Shown here in pieces: positions 6,167 to 14,081 of a stretch of DNA of 35,392 nt. Position 1 is the stretch's first letter. Each line of letters opens with the position of its first letter. The stretch is from the NCBI GenBank assembly GCA_008081045.1, contig VMDC01000005.1, positions 1 to 35,392 of the forward strand, written 5' to 3'. The notes under the pieces were generated by a model that was given only the letters and a program-made list of their open reading frames with translations, was not told where the DNA came from and ran no database searches. Position numbers and translations under genes: made by a program. The DNA comes from Gammaproteobacteria bacterium. GTDB lineage: Bacteria; Pseudomonadota; Gammaproteobacteria; Pseudomonadales; Pseudohongiellaceae.

Positions 6167-8470
6167 TTACAATCCGCCGGACAGGCGCCAGACTGTATCC
6201 GGAGTAAGCGGCATATCGACATGTTTAACCCCGTGCGGCGTCAGTGCGTTGACCACGGCGTTTACAATCGCAGGTGGGGCGCCGATCGCTCCGGCTTCTC
6301 CGGCTCCCTTGATGCCAAGAGGATTTGTTGTGCAGGGAACCTCGCGACGCAGAAAGCGTATATTAGGGACGTTGTCCGCTCGGGGCAGGGTGTAATCCAT
6401 CAGACTGGCTGACAGCAGTTGACCGGTCTCGGGATCATAGGCGCACGACTCCAGCAAGGCCTGTCCCAGCCCCTGACCAATACCCCCATGGACCTGTCCT
6501 TCCAGCAGCAGCGGATTGATGACTTTCCCGAAATCATCGACCACTGTGTAATCGAGCAGTTCGATCACGCCGGTCTCGGGGTCGATTTCCAGTTCGCAGA
6601 TATGGGTGCCATTGGGATAGGTTGCCTGTCCCGGCGCGAAGGTTTCCGCTTCATCAAAACTCAGTCCGTCGCCGGTTGCGGCCGACACGCAAACCTCCTT
6701 GAAACTGGCGCTGCGATCGGTTCCGACAATCTGAAAGCGCCCGTGTTCGAAGCCGATATCTGCGGCCGAAGCCTCCAACAGGTCTGCGGCCTTGAGTCTG
6801 GCAGATTCGATCAGTTTCTCCGATGCGGCACTGACTGCTGCGCCTCCGACCGGCACTGAGCGAGACCCCATGGTGCCGCCGCCGCTTTGAATCCGGTCGG
6901 AGTCGCCCTGCACAATTGATATGTCGGTGAAATCAACTCCCAGCCGTTCCTGAATGATCTGGCGAAAAGCTGTCTCGTGGCCTTGTCCGTTGTTTTGTGT
7001 CCCGATGTAGAGTGTGACATGTCCCTCGCCATCTACCGCAAGGCGCGCCTGCTCCGGAGCGCCACCTGCACACCGCTCGATATAGCAGGCCATGCCGATG
7101 CCGCGCAATTTGTGCCGGGCAGCTGATTCAGATTGTCGCTGCTGAAAACTGTGCCATCCGGATTCGTCCAGCGCTTGCTCCATGTGTTGCTGAAATTCAC
7201 CCGAGTCATATTCCAGATCGAAAGCCGTGGTAAAAGGCATGGCATCGGACGGAATCAAATTTCGGCGGCGCATTTCATCCGGGCTGAGGCCGATTTCCTG
7301 TGCCGCGAAGTCGATCAGTCTTTCAATGGCGTAAATAGCCTCTGGTCTGCCGGCGCCGCGATAGGCATCGACCGGTGCGGTATTGGTGAAGACGCCTTTG
7401 ACCTGCACATAGGCCGTGGGAATCGTGTAACAGCCCACTAGCATTGACACACCGGCAGCGGTCGGCACGAATGGCCCGAAATTGGAAAGATAGGCGCCCA
7501 TGTTCGCGACGGTAGCGACTTCGAGTCCCAGCATTTTACCCGCCGAATCGAGCGCGAGCCGCAGCGTGCTGACGTGATCCCGGCCATGGCTGTCTGCAGT
7601 GAACGCTTCGCTGCGCTCAGCTATCCACTTCACCGGTCGGTTAAGCTTGCGCGCGGCGTAGAGCAGACAGACGTACTCCGGAAACAGGAATATCTTCATC
7701 CCGAATCCACCGCCTACGTCATAACATTTCACCAGAATGTCTTCCGGCTCGCAGTGGAAAATGGCGCCCGCCAGCAGTCGTCTGAGCAGATGAACCCCCT
7801 GACAGGATACGTGGAGAATCATCCGGCCGGTGTCAGGATCGATAGCGGCTATCGCGCCCCGAGTTTCCATGGAAGTGGGTATGACCCGGTTATTCACCAG
7901 TTTGAGCTCAACGGTTTTATCCGCTGCCGCAAAGGCGGCTTCGGTTTCAGCTCGTTTCCCGCTTTCCCAATGGAAACACTGATTGTTCCCGGCCTCATCC
8001 CATATTTGCGGTGCCTCTGCGCTCAGACTTTTTTCAGTCTCAACGGTGGCGTCCAGCAGTTCATAGTCGATCCACAGCTGGTCGGCTGCATCCAGAGCCT
8101 GTTGTTTGGTCTCGGCAACGATGAGGGCCACAGCATCGCCGACATGTCGCACCCGATCGATCGCCAGGGCGGGGCGCGCGGGCTTAACGCAGGGTGTGCC
8201 GTCGATGTTGTTGACGTCGGCGCCGCAGGGGACATCACCAATGCTGTCTGCACGAAGATCCTCTCCGGTGTAGACGGCGAGGATGCCGGGCAGTCCGGTC
8301 ACCGAATCCCTATCGATCTCGACGATGCGCGCGTGAGCATGCGGGGAGCGGACGAAAACACCCACCGTTTCATTGTCCAGAGACACATCCTCGATGTAAG
8401 TGCCTGTACCGCGGGTGAAACGCTGATCTTCGACTCGGGTAACGGACTGGCCAATGCCGAACTTTTCCAT
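6167..8470 (-). CDS. Molybdenum hydroxylase large subunit, CoxL form II-like (xanthine oxidase family)
   Basis: This 767-residue molybdopterin-cytosine-dinucleotide-binding subunit is complete. The N-terminal a/b hammerhead domain spans about residues 15-140 (TRGTGTYIEDV, RSPHAHARI, HVGDAVALIVAE). The Mo-cofactor-binding domains follow, with GGGFGMK (253-259) and the C-terminal catalytic glutamate E725 in KGAGEAG. Residues 369-375 read AYRGAGR, the form II signature, not the AYRCSFR loop of true aerobic CO dehydrogenase. CO oxidation is therefore not predicted, and the substrate, perhaps an aldehyde or N-heterocycle, is unknown. The start is supported by an AGAGG-type Shine-Dalgarno. The usual FAD (CoxM) and 2Fe-2S (CoxS) subunit genes are absent: a tRNA terminator lies upstream and the glucosylglycerate operon downstream. 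It must borrow partners encoded elsewhere or be non-standard. Confidence 0.9.
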   Translation of the reverse strand: MEKFGIGQSVTRVEDQRFTRGTGTYIEDVSLDNETVGVFVRSPHAHARIVEIDRDSVTGLPGILAVYTGEDLRADSIGDVPCGADVNNIDGTPCVKPARPALAIDRVRHVGDAVALIVAETKQQALDAADQLWIDYELLDATVETEKSLSAEAPQIWDEAGNNQCFHWESGKRAETEAAFAAADKTVELKLVNNRVIPTSMETRGAIAAIDPDTGRMILHVSCQGVHLLRRLLAGAIFHCEPEDILVKCYDVGGGFGMKIFLFPEYVCLLYAARKLNRPVKWIAERSEAFTADSHGRDHVSTLRLALDSAGKMLGLEVATVANMGAYLSNFGPFVPTAAGVSMLVGCYTIPTAYVQVKGVFTNTAPVDAYRGAGRPEAIYAIERLIDFAAQEIGLSPDEMRRRNLIPSDAMPFTTAFDLEYDSGEFQQHMEQALDESGWHSFQQRQSESAARHKLRGIGMACYIERCAGGAPEQARLAVDGEGHVTLYIGTQNNGQGHETAFRQIIQERLGVDFTDISIVQGDSDRIQSGGGTMGSRSVPVGGAAVSAASEKLIESARLKAADLLEASAADIGFEHGRFQIVGTDRSASFKEVCVSAATGDGLSFDEAETFAPGQATYPNGTHICELEIDPETGVIELLDYTVVDDFGKVINPLLLEGQVHGGIGQGLGQALLESCAYDPETGQLLSASLMDYTLPRADNVPNIRFLRREVPCTTNPLGIKGAGEAGAIGAPPAIVNAVVNALTPHGVKHVDMPLTPDTVWRLSGGL

Positions 8471-8638
8471 GAAAACTGCCTCTGAAGATGCCGGTCTGTA
8501 TGAGGGTGGCTGACTGTCTAATGTAGCGGAAATCGCGCTGCTGATACAGGCTCATCGTTGAATGCAGAGCAGCGAGACCGTCGGGAAGAAGCGGCGTGAT
8601 TAGGCTGAGCCGACCAAATCGACAAGGCGTCAACAAGC

Positions 8639-8675
8639 GAAAAAAAGGACAGGGCGGCGCGCGCACCCTGTCCTT
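8639..8675 (-). terminator. Strong rho-independent terminator after tRNA-Met
   Basis: On the minus strand AAGGACAGGG pairs with CCCTGTCCTT (a 10-bp perfect stem) around an 11-base GC-rich loop, followed by a run of T. It begins 5 bases after the tRNA CCA end. The stretch 8471-8638 between it and the CoxL-like gene holds no gene, and I see no strong promoter in it. Confidence 0.9.
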
Positions 8676-8680
8676 CTGTC

Positions 8681-8757
8681 TGGTAGCTATGGGTGGACTT
8701 GAACCACCGACCCCAGCATTATGAATGCTGTGCTCTAACCAGCTGAGCTACATAGCC
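8681..8757 (-). tRNA. tRNA-Met (anticodon CAT)
   Basis: This is a 77-nt cloverleaf on the minus strand. The acceptor stem GGCTATG pairs with CATAGCT (one G-U pair at position 1-72), followed by discriminator A and an encoded CCA. The D arm contains AGCTCAGCTGGTTAGAGC. The anticodon stem is CAGCA/TGCTG around loop TTCATAA, with anticodon CAT. The T arm is GGTGG-TTCAAGT-CCACC. The normal acceptor pairing and D-arm pattern match elongator tRNA-Met, not initiator. Its position next to the ychF block matches the order I recall from pseudomonads. Confidence 0.96.
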
Positions 8758-8863
8758 ATGACTGTTGCAAGTGCGCGCTGCGAGACGGCACCCGGAATTT
8801 CGCTCCTGCGGCAAAGTCGCGGTCTGAGGTGAGAGCGACTGTGCGACTGTCAGAAGGCCGCGA

Positions 8864-8892
8864 ATTTTGGCCATTCGACGGGTAAATGTCAA
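8864..8892 (-). promoter_or_regulatory. Sigma-70-type promoter for tRNA-Met
   Basis: On the minus strand there is a perfect -35 TTGACA (8892-8887), a 17-base spacer, and -10 CAAAAT (8869-8864, 4 of 6). A GC-rich discriminator (TTCGCGGCC) follows, as often seen at stringently controlled stable-RNA promoters. The start point would be near 8857, giving a leader of about 100 nt before the mature tRNA. The promoter lies directly behind the M20 peptidase stop codon. Confidence 0.72.
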
Positions 8893-8900
8893 GATTCAGG

Positions 8901-10274
8901 CTAGTCGATTACCACGTTACGAACGACCGCATAGTAATCTCCCACGGCGCGGCGGAAGGCGGATTCTCCGACTTGCTCATCATTACCGTGGACGCCGGTG
9001 TGCTCACCTGAATCAGTGATCAGCGGATTGAAACCATAACTTACGATGCCCAAATCCCGCGTGAAGTGGCTGTCGGTAAACCCGGTACTGACACTGGGCA
9101 GCACCCGCGAACCGGGGTGCAATTCCTGAGTGACGGATTCGATAGCTCTGAACAGCCGCGTGTTTGTCTCAGATATCGCCGGCGTGAACGCCATGATCGT
9201 TTCAATCTCCACGCCGGTAAAGCCTATCAGATCGTCCAGCTCACTGATGAATTGGGCAGCAGGCTTATCCGGCAATATGCGACAGTCCAGTTCGGCCCAG
9301 GCCGTGGGCGGAATGACGTTGATCTTGGTTGAGCCGCTCATTCTGGTCATGGAGCAGGTATCGCGGATCAGGGAATTGTGTCCCGGTCGCGCCGCGTGAA
9401 GCCTGGCGACGAAATCGGGATCCTGAATGGCCGACTGGATATCGGCGTAGGAGCCCGCCCAGTCGGCCCCCATATCAACCGACAGGGCGCCGAAATAGTC
9501 ATCCACCGGGCCGATGATTCGAGGGGGAAACGGATTTTCCAGCAGCGTGTTGAGCGCCTGCACAATCCGAGTCACTGCGCTGGTGGTGCGAGGGGACGAG
9601 CCATGCCCCGGTGTGTCAACGGCATTAAGACGCAACCAGACCGGAACCTTCTGTGTGACCTCGACGCTGAATACCACATCGCCTTCGTCGCTACGGCTGC
9701 CGCCGCCGCCCTCGTTCAGCAGAATGCCAATATCCTCAAAAATTTCAGGGCGGTTTTCAATCAGCCAGCCAACGCCATAAAAGCCGCCGGCCTCTTCATC
9801 GGCAGTGGCCAGAAACACGACGTCCCTGTTCAGGGCAACGCCGGAGCGATGCAGGGCGAGAAAAGTCGCGAGCTGCAGTGTACCAAGACCCTTCATGTCG
9901 CGAGCGCCACGACCCAAGATGAAGCCGTCACGAATCGCACCGGACAGGACCGGAATGGTCCAGAATTCTTCATTTGCCGGGACCACATCTGAGTGCTGAA
10001 GCAGAATCAGCCCTGGCTCGTCGCCGCCTTCCAGCCGGGCCCAGATATTGCCCCGGCCGGGCGCGCTTTCAGCGGTCTCATATTCAATGCCTTCGGCCTC
10101 GAAGATCTCTGCCAGAAAATCAACAGCGCGCGTTTCATTGCCGGGCGGGTTGATGGTGTCAATCTGAATGTACTGCTGCAGCCAGCTCACCGCTTCATCT
10201 TCCAGAGTCTGGCTCGCTGCGCCAGCGCTGATTCCGAACAGCAGAAAACCCAATAATCCTTGTCTTATGCTCAT
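8901..10274 (-). CDS. Exported M20 family metallopeptidase
   Basis: This 457-residue protein begins with a Sec-type signal peptide of about 20 residues (MSIRQGLLGFLLFGISAGAA, then SQT), so the enzyme should act in the periplasm. The M20 dizinc ligands are visible: H94 and D96 in LLQHSDVVP, bridging D126 in GARDMKG, the catalytic E160 and ligand E161 in ATADEEAGG, and a late histidine in GEHTGVHGNDE. The domain pattern (catalytic, central dimerisation lid, catalytic) fits ArgE/DapE/carboxypeptidase G2 relatives. The substrate is probably a peptide or acylated amino acid but cannot be told from sequence. A textbook AGGAGG stands 5 bases before the ATG. It follows ychF by 62 bases and may be cotranscribed with it. 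In the arrangement I recall from pseudomonads this gene is not between ychF and tRNA-Met, so it looks like a lineage-specific insertion. Confidence 0.9.
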   Translation of the reverse strand: MSIRQGLLGFLLFGISAGAASQTLEDEAVSWLQQYIQIDTINPPGNETRAVDFLAEIFEAEGIEYETAESAPGRGNIWARLEGGDEPGLILLQHSDVVPANEEFWTIPVLSGAIRDGFILGRGARDMKGLGTLQLATFLALHRSGVALNRDVVFLATADEEAGGFYGVGWLIENRPEIFEDIGILLNEGGGGSRSDEGDVVFSVEVTQKVPVWLRLNAVDTPGHGSSPRTTSAVTRIVQALNTLLENPFPPRIIGPVDDYFGALSVDMGADWAGSYADIQSAIQDPDFVARLHAARPGHNSLIRDTCSMTRMSGSTKINVIPPTAWAELDCRILPDKPAAQFISELDDLIGFTGVEIETIMAFTPAISETNTRLFRAIESVTQELHPGSRVLPSVSTGFTDSHFTRDLGIVSYGFNPLITDSGEHTGVHGNDEQVGESAFRRAVGDYYAVVRNVVID

Positions 10275-10336
10275 GCTAGCCTCCTGAATGTTCGCGGCGG
10301 ACCGCGAAGTTTACGATCACCTGCTGAAACGCTGCG

Positions 10337-11428
10337 CTACACATTGAATCGAAAATGAATGACGTCTCCGTCGGCGACGACGTAGTCTTTTCCTTCGAGT
10401 CGCCACTTACCGGCGTCCTTAGCGCCTGACTCTCCGCCGTTGTCGACATAGTCAGCATAACCGACGATCTCAGCACGGATAAATCCTTTTTCGAAGTCGG
10501 TGTGAATGACGCCGGCAGCTTCCGGCGCTGTCGCACCGGCTCTGACAGTCCAGGCCCGCACTTCCTTCGGACCGGCAGTGAAGTAGGTCTGCAATCCCAG
10601 CAGTGAGTATCCGGCGCGTATCACTCTGTCGAGGCCGGGCTCTTCCATGCCCAGGTCCTGAAGGAATTCGGTCTTTTCCTCATTTTCCAGTTCCGCAATT
10701 TCCGCTTCCAGTTTGTTGCAGATGGCGACGACCTCAGCGCTTTCACCGGCAGCAATGCGCTGCACCGTCTCCAGGTGCGGATTGTCTGAGAAGCCTTCTT
10801 CATCCACGTTGGCGATGTACATTACCGGCTTACCGGTGAGCAGATGAAGGCTTTTTAGATCGGCTTGTTCTTCCTTGTAAAGTTCGAGAGTCCGCACTGG
10901 TTGGGCAGTATCGAGATGGGCTTTCACTTTTTCCAGCAAGGCGACCTGGCGTTGTGCGTCTTTATCGCCGCTTTTGGCGACACGGCTCACCCGATCGAGG
11001 CTCTTTTCTACCGTCTCAAGATCCGCAAGCGCCAGTTCGGTATTTATCGTGTCGATGTCCGCAGCCGGGTCAATTGTATTGGCCACGTGGGTGACATTTT
11101 CATCTTCGAAACAGCGCACCACATGGGCGATGGCATCGCATTCCCGGATGTTGGCGAGGAATTGGTTGCCAAGTCCTTCGCCCTTGGAGGCCCCCGCCAC
11201 CAGACCTGCAATGTCGGTAAATTCGACCGTGGTGGGGATAAGCTTTTCTGGTTTGACCAGTTCAGCAAGTTTGTCCAGTCGCGTGTCGGGAATCGACACG
11301 ATTCCAGAATTGGGCTCGATAGTGCAAAAAGGAAAGTTTTCGGCAGCAATGCCGGCTTCAGTCAGGGCATTGAACAGAGTTGATTTTCCCACATTGGGCA
11401 ATCCTACGATTCCACATTTTACTGACAT
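10337..11428 (-). CDS. ychF: Ribosome-associated ATPase YchF (OBG family)
   Basis: This 363-residue protein has the full length of the family. The G domain has G1 GLPNVGKST (residues 8-16), the G2-like [11 protein letters not shown]3 [17 protein letters not shown], and the altered G4 NVDEE in place of NKxD, which is why YchF prefers ATP over GTP. A coiled-coil insert (about 130-200) follows, and a C-terminal TGS domain ([18 protein letters not shown] through [17 protein letters not shown]). YchF binds ribosomes and 70S-associated factors and negatively affects the oxidative stress response in E. coli. It lies 22 bases after pth in the prs-rplY-pth-ychF series, a common pairing. Confidence 0.97.
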   Translation of the reverse strand: MSVKCGIVGLPNVGKSTLFNALTEAGIAAENFPFCTIEPNSGIVSIPDTRLDKLAELVKPEKLIPTTVEFTDIAGLVAGASKGEGLGNQFLANIRECDAIAHVVRCFEDENVTHVANTIDPAADIDTINTELALADLETVEKSLDRVSRVAKSGDKDAQRQVALLEKVKAHLDTAQPVRTLELYKEEQADLKSLHLLTGKPVMYIANVDEEGFSDNPHLETVQRIAAGESAEVVAICNKLEAEIAELENEEKTEFLQDLGMEEPGLDRVIRAGYSLLGLQTYFTAGPKEVRAWTVRAGATAPEAAGVIHTDFEKGFIRAEIVGYADYVDNGGESGAKDAGKWRLEGKDYVVADGDVIHFRFNV

Positions 11429-11450
11429 ATTGCTGTGATCCTCTGCTTGC

Positions 11451-12035
11451 TCAGTTTGTGTGCAGCAACTTCATGGCGTCTTCCCATTCGCCGGCGACGG
11501 CCTTGGGTATGACCCTGATGGCTTCTTCGATATCTGACATGATGATCTGTGCTTCAGACCTCGAAGGAGGGCTCAGCACATAGTTCGCCACCATGGACTT
11601 GTGGCCCGGATGCCCGACACCGATTCGCAGCCGATAGAACCCGTTTTGCCCACCCAGTGCGCTGATGATATCCCTGATGCCGTTGTGGCCGCCGTGGCCG
11701 CCTCCTTCCTTGAACCTTGTCACACCGACGTCAAAATCAATCTCATCGTAGGCCACCAGCATATGCTGTGGCTCGATCTTAAAGAACTTGCACAGGGCAG
11801 CGACGGATTTTCCACTGTGATTCATGAAGGTGGTAGGAAACAGCAGTTTAATGTCATGTCCATCGACACGGATAGTGCCGAATTCGCCGAAAAACTTACT
11901 CTCGCCACGGAGTGAGCCGCCATAGCTCTTACAGAGATGGTGAAGAAATATCACGCCGGCATTATGACGGTCGGAATCGTGTTTGGGGCCCGGATTTCCC
12001 AGACCCACAATCACTTTGAGAGAATCGCCTGGCAT
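11451..12035 (-). CDS. pth: Peptidyl-tRNA hydrolase
   Basis: This 194-residue enzyme recycles tRNA from peptidyl-tRNAs dropped by stalled ribosomes by hydrolysing the ester bond. The family landmarks are present: [18 protein letters not shown] with the catalytic histidine, [11 protein letters not shown] with the substrate-binding asparagine, the DEIDFDVG loop, and [12 protein letters not shown] with the acidic/asparagine pair. The length is typical. It lies 26 bases after rplY and 22 bases before ychF, so the three are likely cotranscribed. Confidence 0.97.
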   Translation of the reverse strand: MPGDSLKVIVGLGNPGPKHDSDRHNAGVIFLHHLCKSYGGSLRGESKFFGEFGTIRVDGHDIKLLFPTTFMNHSGKSVAALCKFFKIEPQHMLVAYDEIDFDVGVTRFKEGGGHGGHNGIRDIISALGGQNGFYRLRIGVGHPGHKSMVANYVLSPPSRSEAQIIMSDIEEAIRVIPKAVAGEWEDAMKLLHTN

Positions 12036-12061
12036 AGTGTTACCTGGCTGGTGAGTTTGGC

Positions 12062-12730
12062 CTAGCTATCGGCGCTGTCACCTGAATCATCTGCAGCAGT
12101 GTCATCCTCGCCGGCAGCCGCAGCATCCGAGCTGTCACCGCCCCCGCGTGGCGCCTGGACCTGAGCAATTGACAGGTCACTGTCTTCGCCGTGGGACAGG
12201 GCAACACTGGTAACGCCTTCGGGTAAAGCAATATCAGAAATGTGCAGGGTCTGACCGACTTCCACCTCGAGCATGTCCACCTCAATATACTCAGGCAGAT
12301 TGCTGGGCAGGCAAGAGATTTCAATCTCATTAAGTGTCTTACGAATGCTTCCGCTGCCGAGCTTCACACCCACACACTTGTCTTCGTTGATGAAGTGCAG
12401 TGGCACTTTTACGGTGATCGCCTGCTTCTCATCGACGCGCAGGAAATCGGCGTGCAGGATGAAGGGCTTGGCCGGATGGCGCTGAAGCGCTTTGATTACG
12501 GCTTTTTCTTTATCCTTGCCAATATTCAGTGTGATGACATGGGAGAAAAAGGCTTCGTTCTCGGTAGCGTGCAAGATGTCGTCATGGGCAATGGTCAGCG
12601 CCATGGGGTCCTTGTTGCCGCCATAGAGAATGGCCGGTATCGCGTCATCCAGACGACGCAGGCGGCGGCTCGCACCTTTCCCTGAGTCAGTCCGGACTGA
12701 GCAGTTAAGCTCGAATTGGTCTGCAGACAT
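12062..12730 (-). CDS. rplY: 50S ribosomal protein L25, long CTC form
   Basis: This 222-residue protein has the N-terminal L25 5S-rRNA-binding domain (residues about 1-95, GKGASRRLRRLDDAIPAILYGG, RHPAKPFILHADFLRV) and the TL5/CTC C-terminal beta domain (about 96-190). It ends with an acidic, low-complexity tail rich in D, S and A from about residue 198. L25 binds loop E of 5S rRNA in the central protuberance. A strong AAGGAG lies upstream of the ATG. A terminator and a separate hairpin lie between prs and this gene, so its expression may be set apart from prs. Confidence 0.96.
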   Translation of the reverse strand: MSADQFELNCSVRTDSGKGASRRLRRLDDAIPAILYGGNKDPMALTIAHDDILHATENEAFFSHVITLNIGKDKEKAVIKALQRHPAKPFILHADFLRVDEKQAITVKVPLHFINEDKCVGVKLGSGSIRKTLNEIEISCLPSNLPEYIEVDMLEVEVGQTLHISDIALPEGVTSVALSHGEDSDLSIAQVQAPRGGGDSSDAAAAGEDDTAADDSGDSADS

Positions 12731-12752
12731 GATGAGTCTCCTTCACAGTAAA

Positions 12753-12783
12753 CTCCCGGCAGCTTGCGACCGGCTGCAGGGAG
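12753..12783 (-). promoter_or_regulatory. Hairpin in the rplY 5' leader
   Basis: On the minus strand CTCCC pairs with GGGAG and GCAGC pairs with GCTGC, separated by one T/C mismatch, around a 9-base loop. That is a 10-bp stem with one internal mismatch. It sits after the prs terminator and about 10 bases before the AAGGAG of rplY, so it could control L25 translation. No known L25 autoregulatory element is being claimed. Confidence 0.45.
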
Positions 12784-12791
12784 CGTTTCAC

Positions 12792-12822
12792 AAAAAAGGA
12801 TGCAGACTTTTCGTCCGCACCC
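12792..12822 (-). terminator. Rho-independent terminator between prs and rplY
   Basis: On the minus strand GGGTGCGGAC pairs over 10 bp (two G-U) with GTCTGCATCC around loop GAAAA, followed by six T. It begins about 30 bases after the prs stop. I see no good promoter between it and rplY, so readthrough or an unrecognised promoter must feed rplY-pth-ychF. Confidence 0.85.
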
Positions 12823-12851
12823 CGGTCAATTTACTCAGCTGATGTGACGTC

Positions 12852-13802
12852 TCACGTGTTGTCAAACATCGCGCTGATGGATTCCTCGTTACTGACGCGT
12901 CTTATGGATTCAGCCAGAAGTTTTGCCATGGACAACTGACGAATGCGGCTGCAATTCTTGGCTGCATCCGACAGCGGTATGGTGTCAGTCACCACCAGTG
13001 AATCCAGCGCTGAGCCTTCGATATTTTCAATCGCCGGGCCGCTCAGAATGGGGTGTGTGGCGTAGGCCATCACCCGTTGCGCGCCATGGTCCTTGAGCGC
13101 TTCCGCTGCCTTGCAGAGGGTCCCGGCAGTGTCCACCATATCGTCGACAATCAGGCAGCTCCGGCCTTCAACATCACCGATAATGTGCATGACCTGTGCT
13201 TCATTGGCGGTCGGGCGACGCTTGTCGATGATGGCCAGGTCTACGTTAAGTTGTTTCGCCACCGCGCGGGCTCTTACCACACCGCCCACATCAGGAGACA
13301 CGACCGTCAGGTTTTCATAGCGTTGCCGCTCGATGTCCTCTGTCAGTACCGGTGAACCGTAAACGTTGTCCACCGGGATACTGAAAAAGCCCTGAATCTG
13401 CTCGGCGTGTAAGTCGACGGTCAGAACCCGGTTGACGCCTACTGCACTGATCATATCCGCCACGACTTTGGCGCTGATCGCGACTCTGGCAGATCTAACC
13501 CGCCGATCTTGTCTGGCGTAGCCGTAATAAGGAACCACCGCAGTGATCCGGTTGGCCGAGGCCCGATGCAGAGCATCGGCCGTCAGCAGCAGCTCCATGA
13601 TGCTGTCGTTGGTCGGCGCGCAGGTCGGCTGAATAATAAAGACATCTTTTCCCCGCACGTTTTCGTTCAGCTCGACGGACACTTCGCCATCACTGAATTT
13701 ACTGATGCTGGCATGGCCAAGTGGCACTCCGATGTGTCTGGCGATGGCGCCTGCGAGTTCAGGGTTCGCGTTACCGGTAAAAACCATCAAGTTGGTTGCC
13801 AC
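12852..13802 (-). CDS. prs: Ribose-phosphate pyrophosphokinase
   Basis: PRPP synthase (316 residues) makes 5-phosphoribosyl-1-pyrophosphate from ribose-5-phosphate and ATP for purine, pyrimidine, His, Trp and NAD synthesis. Diagnostic motifs are [10 protein letters not shown] near the N-terminus, [20 protein letters not shown], the ATP-loop [29 protein letters not shown], the flexible-loop [17 protein letters not shown], and the PRPP-binding [13 protein letters not shown]. The start is GTG at 13802, preceded by AGGAC; the nearby ATG at 13807 is out of frame. It follows tRNA-Gln and an 83-bp palindromic element. Confidence 0.97.
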   Translation of the reverse strand: MATNLMVFTGNANPELAGAIARHIGVPLGHASISKFSDGEVSVELNENVRGKDVFIIQPTCAPTNDSIMELLLTADALHRASANRITAVVPYYGYARQDRRVRSARVAISAKVVADMISAVGVNRVLTVDLHAEQIQGFFSIPVDNVYGSPVLTEDIERQRYENLTVVSPDVGGVVRARAVAKQLNVDLAIIDKRRPTANEAQVMHIIGDVEGRSCLIVDDMVDTAGTLCKAAEALKDHGAQRVMAYATHPILSGPAIENIEGSALDSLVVTDTIPLSDAAKNCSRIRQLSMAKLLAESIRRVSNEESISAMFDNT

Positions 13803-13854
13803 GACATTGTCCTATCTGTTGAGTGCTGTTGTGCTTATTTTTGGCTAATCGATA

Positions 13855-13937
13855 AGGGGGTCAGGGTGATGTCTTTGCTGCAACCGGATTTCCCCTTCGG
13901 CCTTGACAGCCAGCAACAAAAATTACCCTGACCCCCT
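13855..13937. repeat. 83-bp palindromic element (REP/MITE-like) between tRNA-Gln and prs
   Basis: AGGGGGTCAGGGTGAT (13855-13870) and ATTACCCTGACCCCCT (13922-13937) are inverted repeats of 16 bases with one mismatch, around a 51-bp core. Just inside, TTGCTG and CAGCAA form a second nested stem. The whole could fold as a long cruciform or RNA hairpin. Such extragenic TCAGGGT-ended palindromes recall REP sequences mobilised by RAYT transposases, but that comparison is from memory. Only one copy is in this window. Confidence 0.7.
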
Positions 13938-13944
13938 CGGGTCG

Positions 13945-13965
13945 GCGATGTCATCATGACGTCGC
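13945..13965 (-). other. Hairpin in the tRNA-Gln trailer
   Basis: GCGATGTC and GACGTCGC form an 8-bp stem with one mismatch around a 5-base loop, 8 bases past the tRNA-Gln CCA end. There is no T-run, so it is more likely a 3' processing or stability structure than a terminator. Transcription may continue into prs. Confidence 0.4.
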
Positions 13966-13973
13966 TGAGTATT

Positions 13974-14048
13974 TGGCTGGGGTGGCTGGATTCGAACCAA
14001 CGCATGCAAGGATCAAAACCTTGTGCCTTACCACTTGGCGACACCCCA
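13974..14048 (-). tRNA. tRNA-Gln (anticodon TTG)
   Basis: This is a 75-nt cloverleaf on the minus strand. The acceptor TGGGGTG pairs with CACCCCA, followed by discriminator G and an encoded CCA. The D arm is GCCAAGTGGTAAGGC. The anticodon stem CAAGG/CCTTG encloses loop TTTTGAT, so the anticodon is TTG (Gln). The T arm is GTTGG-TTCGAAT-CCAGC with one G-U pair. It sits between ispE and prs, an order I recall from pseudomonads. Confidence 0.96.
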
Positions 14049-14075
14049 AAAAAACAGTACTACGTTCAAACCTCT

Positions 14076-14081
14076 ATTTTA
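14076..14081 (-). promoter_or_regulatory. Candidate -10 box for tRNA-Gln
   Basis: TAAAAT on the minus strand (5 of 6) overlaps the ispE stop codon and would place the start about 20 bases before the mature tRNA. The -35 is poor (TGGAAC at 18 bases), so this is tentative. tRNA-Gln might instead be processed from an ispE readthrough transcript. Confidence 0.38.

Noticed and set aside
6419..6859. 146-codon open frame on the plus strand
   Set aside because: It is antisense to the molybdenum hydroxylase and has no recognisable motif or Shine-Dalgarno.
6167..8470. True aerobic carbon monoxide dehydrogenase (CoxL form I)
   Set aside because: The active-site loop reads AYRGAGR, not AYRCSFR, and the partner subunits are absent.
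7574..8485. 303-codon open frame on the plus strand
   Set aside because: It lies wholly antisense to the CoxL-like gene, whose motifs are intact; long shadow frames are common in this GC-rich DNA.
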